A stretch of 64,000 bases of DNA from positions 1 through 64,000 of the forward strand of contig JANRJQ010000008.1 in the NCBI GenBank assembly GCA_033763895.1, written 5' to 3'. The translations under genes and the position numbers were made by a program. The notes beneath the pieces were generated by a model. The model did not search any database. It saw only the letters and a list, made by a program, of their open reading frames with translations, and was not told where the DNA came from. The DNA is from Chloroherpetonaceae bacterium. Its GTDB lineage: Bacteria; Bacteroidota; Chlorobiia; Chlorobiales; Thermochlorobacteraceae. This document shows positions 57,833-64,000 of this stretch, one piece after another. The number at the start of each line of letters is the position of its first letter. Position 1 is the first letter of the stretch.

Positions 57833-59929
57833 TTAAGAATTCACCGGGAAGTAAATGGTGAATTCCGCGCCTTTGTCCTTTCCTGCCGATGTCGATTCTA
57901 TTAATCCTCCCATTCTCTCGACCAATTGTTTGACAATCGAAAGTCCAAGCCCGCTTGATGACTCTCCAGCGGTTGGCCGAGCAGAAAGTTTTTGAAACTG
58001 CCCAAAAATCTTATCCTTTTCATGTTCATAAAACCCTTGCCCTTCATCGATGAATTTTATTTCAATAGCCTCAGAATTTGTGGAAGGCATTGCGCTCCTT
58101 TTGGCCTTTATCCAAATGCGCTTAGCGCTTGGAGAGTATTTGATGGCATTGGAAAGAAGATTTTCAAAGACTTGAGTCAACCTTTCTGAATCGCTTTGTA
58201 AGGTTAGTCCGGATTCGATTTCCTTTATCATTTCCTGATTTTTTGAGGTGCATTTCGCTTCAAAAGTTGAGGTAATTTCTTCAAGCAATTGGGAGATATT
58301 TACCCGTTCTTGTTTCAATTCGATGTACCCTTGTTCGAGGGCGGCGTTATCAAGTAAATCAAGAATCAGTTTATACATTCGGTCGGTCGAGCTCAAAATT
58401 TTTGAGGATAATTTTTTTATTGATTCATCGGCTGCTTTACTGTCATGAATCAACTCGGCTAATCCGAGAATAATCTGTAGGGGGTTTTTCAAGTCGTGTG
58501 AAGTAATGGCCAAGAGATTGCTTTTAACTTGATTGGCTTTCACGAGTTCCTCATTGAGTTTAATCAGCAGCGCATTTTGTTTTTCGAGTTCAAGTGCCGC
58601 CTTTTTCTTTTGGCGCACATTGATTCCAAGCAAGAGAATAATTGCCCCAAGCCCAAGCCCGCCGCCTAAAAAAATGATTCGTTCTTGTTCCTTTTCAAGC
58701 TTAGCGATGGTTGCTTGGTTGGTGAGAGCTGAAATTTCAAGTTCCTTTTTTTCGGCTTCGTAGAGTGCCTTTAATTCTTCAGTGCGTTTAAACATTCCTT
58801 CATTGAAGATGGAATCTCGGATGCCGACATATCGGCCAATCCAATAGTTGGAGGAATCTGGTTTGCCAATCTTTGAGGATAAATCGAAGAGGGCGAGATA
58901 GACTTTAGGTAATTCCTCTCGAAGCCCGATGGATTCGGTTATTTCGCGTGAGCGCTGAGCATAGAAATAGCTTTTTTGAATTTGACCTAGCATTGAGTAG
59001 GTCGTTGATATTGCGCGATAACTGATTGCAAGGCTGCGTTTATCGCCAATTTCTTCTTGAATTTTGATTGCCTTTTGATCGTAAGTAAGAGAGAGATCCA
59101 GCTGATTTAAGGCTCGAAAGGAATTGGCAAGGTTTGAAATCGTAACCGCAATCGAGCGTTTATTTCCGGTTTTTTCTTTTATGCTTAGTGCTTCTTCATA
59201 AACTTGAATCGCTTCATGATATTTTTGAAGCCTTTCACAAATGATACCAATATTGTTTAAGGTTGCGGCAAGGGGGGTTTGAGCGTCAAATTGACGCGCA
59301 ATCTTCTCCGCTTTTCGGTAATACGCTAAGGCCTCATCATATTTTTCAAGTTTTTCATAAATCAACCCAAGGTTATTGAAAATGCCGCCCATTCCGAAAG
59401 TATCTTGTAAGGCATCTCGAATTTTGAGTGCGTTAAAGTAGATTTCCATCGCTTTGACATATTCTCCACGATTGGTGAGCAGCAAGCCATAGTTCATATA
59501 AACTGAGGCAATGCCTCTCTCTCCTTTTTCACCACCATTAAATCGATATTCTTCAATCGCCTCTTTGTAAAGTTTTTCAGCCATTCGATATTCCCCTTTA
59601 TCGGAGCGGCTAATCGCTTCTTCTTGCAAACTTCTTCCAAGAAGCATAGAATTATTGACTTTTTTGGACACCTTTTGAGACTCTTGCGCGAAGTAAATCG
59701 ATGAATCAAAAAGGCTTTTGCGATTATATATCGCGGCGAGATCGTTCAAAATTTTTGCGCGGGTTGAATCGGCAATATCCGTCTTTAATTGGCTGAGGAG
59801 TGAATCGGCATTGAGCCCTCGAACCGAGGTGGTTTGGGCATAAAGTCTGCTTGACTTGTTAAAGTTCTGAAGTAAGTCTGTTCCGATTAAACACGCAATA
59901 CTTAGAAGCGAAATTGATATAAACTTCAT
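57833..59929 (-). CDS. TPR-domain sensor histidine kinase
   Basis: 698 residues from ATG 59927-59929; a GTG 18 codons upstream opens the frame but the signal peptide (KFISISLLSIACLIGTDLL) begins here. Periplasmic TPR repeats (for example GIFNNLGLIYEKLEKYDEAL, TLNNIGIICERLQKYHEAI) fill about 60-380. A transmembrane helix (IIFLGGGLGLGAIILLLGI) and a coiled coil follow. The kinase core has H box SHDLKNPLQII, N box NLLSNAIKYSPSAK and G boxes DEGQGF and GLGLSIVKQL. No response regulator is adjacent; the orphan receiver at 19.7 kb is a possible partner. Confidence 0.92.
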   Translation of the reverse strand: MKFISISLLSIACLIGTDLLQNFNKSSRLYAQTTSVRGLNADSLLSQLKTDIADSTRAKILNDLAAIYNRKSLFDSSIYFAQESQKVSKKVNNSMLLGRSLQEEAISRSDKGEYRMAEKLYKEAIEEYRFNGGEKGERGIASVYMNYGLLLTNRGEYVKAMEIYFNALKIRDALQDTFGMGGIFNNLGLIYEKLEKYDEALAYYRKAEKIARQFDAQTPLAATLNNIGIICERLQKYHEAIQVYEEALSIKEKTGNKRSIAVTISNLANSFRALNQLDLSLTYDQKAIKIQEEIGDKRSLAISYRAISTTYSMLGQIQKSYFYAQRSREITESIGLREELPKVYLALFDLSSKIGKPDSSNYWIGRYVGIRDSIFNEGMFKRTEELKALYEAEKKELEISALTNQATIAKLEKEQERIIFLGGGLGLGAIILLLGINVRQKKKAALELEKQNALLIKLNEELVKANQVKSNLLAITSHDLKNPLQIILGLAELIHDSKAADESIKKLSSKILSSTDRMYKLILDLLDNAALEQGYIELKQERVNISQLLEEITSTFEAKCTSKNQEMIKEIESGLTLQSDSERLTQVFENLLSNAIKYSPSAKRIWIKAKRSAMPSTNSEAIEIKFIDEGQGFYEHEKDKIFGQFQKLSARPTAGESSSGLGLSIVKQLVERMGGLIESTSAGKDKGAEFTIYFPVNS

Positions 59930-60013
59930 AGTAATCTTTGTGATGATTCTCAAAATGGGCTCTGATGATGAAAGAAAATACACAGACTTTCATTAAGGCA
60001 ATAACTTGATAAG

Positions 60014-62005
60014 CTAAATCAGAAGTGACTTCAAAGCCCCATTAAATTTCTGTTGCGCTTCATTTCGTTGCTTGATAAGGGAGGCCAATTCTTTCAATTG
60101 CCCTTCTTGCTCTAAGCTATTTTCCAAACCCTTTTGAACGCCTTCTTCCATTTCTCTTTTTTTTGCGTGAATGCGTTCATCATAAGGAATGATGAGGAGT
60201 TTAAGCCCTGCGTCCCAAAATTCATTTAGACATCGCTTGGCATAGACATGTGGCGGGTCGGTTTGCCAACGGTCGCTTATGGGCGGCTCAACCAAAAGAC
60301 CAGTGAGATAGTCTCGAAGTGCTTCTTCTTCGGCTTGATTCAATTCGGTGACGACATTAAACTCATCAATTCGATTTTCGGCTTCTGCTTGTGCAAATCG
60401 TGAAAGAATGAAATCGATTGCCCTTCCGACATCGGAGTGAGGCAACGGGAACAGATCTCGATGAAACCTAAGAAATTCAAGGATTGCCGTACCGTGATAA
60501 GTGCTTTCGAGAAGTGATTTTAATAGTGATTTTTCTGCCGCGGTAATTTCTGAAAAAGGCAATTTTTCTTTGACCGCGAGTTCTGCACCGGCATCACCGG
60601 CTCTCTCTTCGGGGGAAAATTTCTCGTAGCGGCGAATTGTACCAATCTCAGCACCGGGCTGAAGCGGGCCACGATTTGGGCGGAAGCGGCTTTCGCGATT
60701 GCTTTTGCCCTTCTTTAACTTTGAAAGCTCACGTTCTAAGGCACCGTAAAGCACGCCCGTTTTTTCAGCAGCTTCTTTGAGATAAAATCCTTGTGTGATT
60801 TCATCCGGAATTTTGAAAATCATTTGGACAATTTCTTTCACCGCCTCTGAAGAGCGCTCAGATGTCTCGAAGTAGCCTTCACGGTGATAAAACTCCAATT
60901 TGAAATCAAGAAAGCTTTTTTTGTTTTGGGCGGCAAATCGATTCAGTTCCTCTGCGCCAAAGGCTTTTACGAAGCTATCGGGGTCGTGCCCATCGGGCAG
61001 TAGTAAAACTCGCGGAGTAAGGCCTTCTTCGAGTAGGATATCAATCCCTCGGAGCATTGCTTTAATTCCTGCCGAATCTCCGTCATAAATAAAAAGTACG
61101 TTTTTAGAAAGCCTTCCAAGCATTCTTGATTGCTCGGCTGTGAGGGAAGTGCCGCTTGAAGCCACAGCAGTTTTGAACCCTGCCTGATGCATCGCCAAAA
61201 CATCCATATAACCTTCTACCAAAATTGATTCGTTTTTACGGCGAATGTCATCTTTAGCGAAGTTATAAGCATAGAGCACTTTTGACTTTTCATAGAGCTT
61301 GCTTTCCGGCGAATTGATGTATTTGGCAACTTCGTTATCCTTTGTTAAGATTCTTCCCCCAAAAGCGATAACCTTCCCCGCGGGGGAAAAAATCGGGAAC
61401 ATCGCTCTTGCCCGAAAAACATCGTAATACTTTTCTGCCTTATCGCTAAAGGCAACAAGGCCTAATGTTTTGAGTTTCTCGAAGGGAATTTTTTCACGTT
61501 CTGCTTGATGAATGAGCCAATCCCAAGAATCACGAGAGTAGCCGAGTCCAAAGGCAGAAATTGTATCTTTGCTTAGCCCACGCTCGAGAAAATAGTCTAA
61601 CGCAATTTTTCCTTCGGGTTCGCTTAGTGCACGGTGGAAACATTTTGCAGCCCAAGTGAGAACATCGTGATCGGTGTTTTCTTGATTGGCTGCTTGATCG
61701 GATTTTTCAAATTTTGATAAATCGATTCGAGCACGTTTTGCTAAATGCTTCACGGCTTCGATATAGGTCATTCGCTCTAACTTCATCACGAAGGTGAATA
61801 CATCACCTCCGATACCGGTTGAAAAACACTTAAAGATTTGTAGTTCCGGATTGACAAAAAATGACGGTGTTCGTTCGGTGGGCTTAAATGGAGACTTTGC
61901 TTTATACCGTTTCCCTGCCGGCTGAAGCGCCACATAATCTGAAATAACATCGACAATATCCGACGCTTGTTTAATTTCATCAATTTTGGATTGTGGTATT
62001 AACAT
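60014..62005 (-). CDS. dnaG: DNA primase
   Basis: 663 residues. The N-terminal zinc-finger region is recognisable (RTPSFFVNPELQIFKCFSTG, GGDVFTFVM) but three of four ligands of the CxxH...CxxC motif are replaced: Ser38, Lys41, Cys60 and Thr63. The catalytic TOPRIM core is intact (SILVEGYMDVLAMHQAGF, IYDGDSAGIKAM, DGHDPDSFVKAFG). The C-terminal helical part should bind DnaB. Makes RNA primers at the replication fork. I recall similar zinc loss in some Bacteroidota primases. ATG 62003-62005. Confidence 0.95.
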   Translation of the reverse strand: MLIPQSKIDEIKQASDIVDVISDYVALQPAGKRYKAKSPFKPTERTPSFFVNPELQIFKCFSTGIGGDVFTFVMKLERMTYIEAVKHLAKRARIDLSKFEKSDQAANQENTDHDVLTWAAKCFHRALSEPEGKIALDYFLERGLSKDTISAFGLGYSRDSWDWLIHQAEREKIPFEKLKTLGLVAFSDKAEKYYDVFRARAMFPIFSPAGKVIAFGGRILTKDNEVAKYINSPESKLYEKSKVLYAYNFAKDDIRRKNESILVEGYMDVLAMHQAGFKTAVASSGTSLTAEQSRMLGRLSKNVLFIYDGDSAGIKAMLRGIDILLEEGLTPRVLLLPDGHDPDSFVKAFGAEELNRFAAQNKKSFLDFKLEFYHREGYFETSERSSEAVKEIVQMIFKIPDEITQGFYLKEAAEKTGVLYGALERELSKLKKGKSNRESRFRPNRGPLQPGAEIGTIRRYEKFSPEERAGDAGAELAVKEKLPFSEITAAEKSLLKSLLESTYHGTAILEFLRFHRDLFPLPHSDVGRAIDFILSRFAQAEAENRIDEFNVVTELNQAEEEALRDYLTGLLVEPPISDRWQTDPPHVYAKRCLNEFWDAGLKLLIIPYDERIHAKKREMEEGVQKGLENSLEQEGQLKELASLIKQRNEAQQKFNGALKSLLI

Positions 62006-62154
62006 GAGTATTTCAAATTCAGTATTCGGTAAGTAAAAGAAAATTACGATTTTGTTACCCTTCTTTATAGAAAGTAAACGCTTGGTTTCGTCAAATGAAT
62101 GAAATATTCATCGTATCAGTTAAGTTCACATTGAAAAAATATTAAAACACAACC

Positions 62155-62679
62155 GTGAGAATTTCATTCCTTTTGACATTCATTGGTTTCACACTTTTGT
62201 CATTTTCCTGCGGGCGTTCGAACCGTGTGATTGATCGTGAAACATATACAATTTACCTTGCCTTACAAGACACGGTTCAGAAATTACAAGTCTATGGCTA
62301 TGCGCGACTTCGCTATTTTAGAATTGCAGAAAGCGCGCTTTCAAAAGGGATTGAATCCACAGGTTCAAATGCCTTTGGCAATACAAAGCAATCCCTTCTT
62401 GATTCGCTTTTGACATCCTTAAATGAACTTCGAGAGGGAACACAACTCTTTTCGGTTATAACATCTGAGATTCAAAATTTGAAACCAAATTCTGATCATC
62501 CGGATTCGGTGGTTCGTTTTATTTTACATGCGGATTCGCTTTCAACGATTTTTCATCAACAGCATGATGCCATAAACCAAGAAACAAAAAGGGCAGAAAA
62601 GCTTTACCTCGCATACACCGGAAAGCGTTGGTCGCTCGATTCGCTACCACGACAAATCCCATTAAAACAATCACAATAA
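62155..62679 (+). CDS. Small lipoprotein or exported protein, unknown
   Basis: 174 residues, GTG start at 62155. N-terminal hydrophobic signal MRISFLLTFIGFTLLSFSC with a Cys after SFS that could be a non-canonical lipobox. The rest is helical and charged (LQKLQ-type heptads and KQSLLDSLLTSLNELREG), without a family I know. No Shine-Dalgarno sequence. Upstream of DUF2007 and cdsA on the same strand, 51 bases away. Confidence 0.65.
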   Translation: MRISFLLTFIGFTLLSFSCGRSNRVIDRETYTIYLALQDTVQKLQVYGYARLRYFRIAESALSKGIESTGSNAFGNTKQSLLDSLLTSLNELREGTQLFSVITSEIQNLKPNSDHPDSVVRFILHADSLSTIFHQQHDAINQETKRAEKLYLAYTGKRWSLDSLPRQIPLKQSQ

Positions 62680-62730
62680 ATCAGAACTCACGTATTTTAG
62701 GCGTGCTATTTACAAACGAATGAAATCAAC

Positions 62731-62976
62731 ATGCAGCAAATCAACGGTTGGATTGATGTTTTCACTTCACCAACAGAGCAAATCGCGACATTGGTTCGTG
62801 GCTACTTAAATGATTTTGAAATTCCAGCGCAAGTCTTTTCAAAGCGCGACCAAATGCTTCACTTGGTGATGAGTGAGCATTTTACCGTTTATGTTCCTTT
62901 AGAACATCAAGAACGTGCGATGGCATTAATTCTTTCATTCGAGAGTGAATCGCAAGATCAAGGAGATAACGGGTGA
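62731..62976 (+). CDS. DUF2007 domain protein
   Basis: 81 residues. WIDVFTSPTEQIATLVRGYL, FEIPAQVFSKRDQ and a final VPLEHQERAMALI give the two-strand/two-helix ACT-like pattern of DUF2007. The family is described as putative signal-transducing but lacks an assigned function. Its stop overlaps the cdsA start by four bases (GTGA), with AAGGAG upstream of cdsA inside this gene, so the two are translationally coupled. Confidence 0.8.
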   Translation: MQQINGWIDVFTSPTEQIATLVRGYLNDFEIPAQVFSKRDQMLHLVMSEHFTVYVPLEHQERAMALILSFESESQDQGDNG

Positions 62977-63779
62977 GTAATTTACTTCAACGGGTTATTG
63001 TAGCCCTTATTTTTGTGCCTCTAATTGTTCTTTCAGTCAAAGCCGGGGGATGGTGGTTTTTTATTTCCGTGAGTGCATTTGCATTGCTCTCACTTTATGA
63101 GCTTTCTGAAATGTTTGAGGTCAAACAAAGTTTCCCATTGAAAGCGATTCTTTTCCCTTCAGCCACACTTCTCCTTTATAATTTTTTTCAACCCTTTGCC
63201 GATCAAAGCGCTCTTCTTGCAGTGATTCTTATGATTTTTTCTGCCATAGAACTCTTTCGCTCGAAAGGCTCTGCGCTTCATAACTTAGGGGCTACAGCCC
63301 TTTCATTGATTTACATTATACTTGCCTTTGGGCTTTTGATTCCTTTGCGGGCCTTTGATGAAAAGGGGGATTTCGTTCTATTGATTCTCTTTTCGGTGTG
63401 GGCTGCAGATACCTTCGGCTATTTTGGAGGACGGTTTTTTGGGGGGAAAATGATAAAGCAAAAACTCTTCGAGAAACACAGCCCGAAGAAAACGTGGGAA
63501 GGCTTTTATGCTGGTTTTGCAGCAAGTATTGGCGTGGCAATTTGGTTTTCAAAGTACTTACCGAATATTCCCCTTTACCATCTTATCATTGTCGGAATCA
63601 TCATCGGCTTTTTTGGACCTTTAGGAGATTTAATCGAATCGATGTTTAAGCGCGATAGCGGCATGAAGGATTCTTCAACTTTAATTCCGGGTCACGGCGG
63701 CTTTTTTGATCGCTTCGATGTTTTATGTTTCGTATCACCGCTTGTCTTTTTTTATGCGACTCACACCTTTTTTAAGTAA
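62973..63779 (+). CDS. cdsA: Phosphatidate cytidylyltransferase
   Basis: 268 residues, GTG start at 62973 with AAGGAG seven bases upstream. About eight transmembrane helices and the C-terminal CdsA signature SMFKRDSGMKDSSTLIPGHGGFFDRFDVL (in pieces: SMFKRDSGMKDSS, LIPGHGGFFDR). Makes CDP-diacylglycerol from phosphatidate and CTP for phospholipid synthesis at the inner membrane. Confidence 0.96.
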   Translation: MSNLLQRVIVALIFVPLIVLSVKAGGWWFFISVSAFALLSLYELSEMFEVKQSFPLKAILFPSATLLLYNFFQPFADQSALLAVILMIFSAIELFRSKGSALHNLGATALSLIYIILAFGLLIPLRAFDEKGDFVLLILFSVWAADTFGYFGGRFFGGKMIKQKLFEKHSPKKTWEGFYAGFAASIGVAIWFSKYLPNIPLYHLIIVGIIIGFFGPLGDLIESMFKRDSGMKDSSTLIPGHGGFFDRFDVLCFVSPLVFFYATHTFFK

Positions 63780-64000
63780 TGCAACAGCCTAATTCTGACG
63801 CCCCTACTCCCGATTCACTTGACTTTGCAAAACTTCACGAGCTTCGAAACGCTTTTCTCTTACAGCGTGCAGGGAAAAATGATTATTGGACAAGCGAAAA
63901 ACTTCTCTCAGATTATCACCGTACCTTTGGCCAGCGCATCAAATGGAAATGGAACGCTGTTTTAAGACGGCTTCGCGCCCTTCATTGGCAACCCAAAACC
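63779..64000 (+). CDS. Partial gene, N-terminal 74 residues, possibly Rsm22-like methyltransferase
   Basis: ATG 63779 overlaps the cdsA stop (TAATG); the frame stays open to the window end. The visible part is MQQPNSDAPTPDSLDFAKL, then LRNAFLLQRAGKNDYWTSEK and TFGQRIKWKWNAVLRRLR. The YWTSEKLL..Y..TFG..I.WKW pattern reminds me of the start of Rsm22-like rRNA methyltransferases, but the catalytic part is outside the window. Operon partner of cdsA. Confidence 0.6.
   Translation, partial: MQQPNSDAPTPDSLDFAKLHELRNAFLLQRAGKNDYWTSEKLLSDYHRTFGQRIKWKWNAVLRRLRALHWQPKT

Overview
The window looks like the chromosome of a member of the Chlorobiota, closer to the Chloroherpeton/Thermochlorobacter side than to classical Chlorobium. 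The evidence is a two-subunit 2-oxoglutarate:ferredoxin oxidoreductase (the reductive TCA enzyme), an ArsA-type ATPase, several secreted proteins with a YPNPFNP-type C-terminal sorting domain (type IX secretion), a DnaG lacking most zinc ligands, and many starts without a Shine-Dalgarno sequence. By eye base composition is moderately AT-rich, apart from the GC-rich repeat genes. The lineage is an inference from gene content.

Region 1 (1-15.2 kb, all minus strand) encodes cell-surface proteins and their likely regulators. There are three NHL beta-propeller paralogues built from near-identical 189-bp units, the first interrupted by an in-frame stop. A 14-repeat FG-GAP protein shares its C-terminal module with one NHL protein. 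Upstream lie an AraC-type response regulator and a beta-propeller sensor kinase, which look like a hybrid two-component sensor split in two, and a small secreted protein with a CSCH motif.

Region 2 (15.2-34.5 kb) is housekeeping: thiL, korAB, an orphan response regulator, then on the minus strand four tRNAs (Thr-Tyr-Thr-Trp), secE, nusG, rplKAJL and rpoBC, followed by xth and rpsT. No tuf gene lies between the tRNAs and secE. An attenuator-like hairpin separates rplL from rpoB. A 50-codon membrane ORF sits between xth and rpsT.

Region 3 (34.5-51.7 kb) mixes core genes (clpP, mpl) with accessory, probably defensive modules: an OLD-like ATPase with a DUF4276 TOPRIM-like partner, a DUF433/DUF5615 toxin-antitoxin pair, and an 11-kb cluster of SNF2/DUF3883 helicase, DUF2188-like small protein, Rossmann/TIR-like protein, DUF1156 zinc-ribbon DNA methylase and HEPN-DUF499 ATPase. 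A lone MNT nucleotidyltransferase follows. The 11-kb cluster is the best candidate for a poorly described system. The methylase would mark self DNA, helicase and ATPase would act on unmarked DNA, and the HEPN domain and Rossmann protein are candidate effectors.

Region 4 (51.7-64 kb) returns to core functions: arsA-like ATPase, mogA, lysS, a TPR protein, a TPR sensor kinase, dnaG, a small lipoprotein, DUF2007, cdsA and the start of a further gene overlapping cdsA. I saw no rRNA, CRISPR array, intact insertion sequence, riboswitch or origin.
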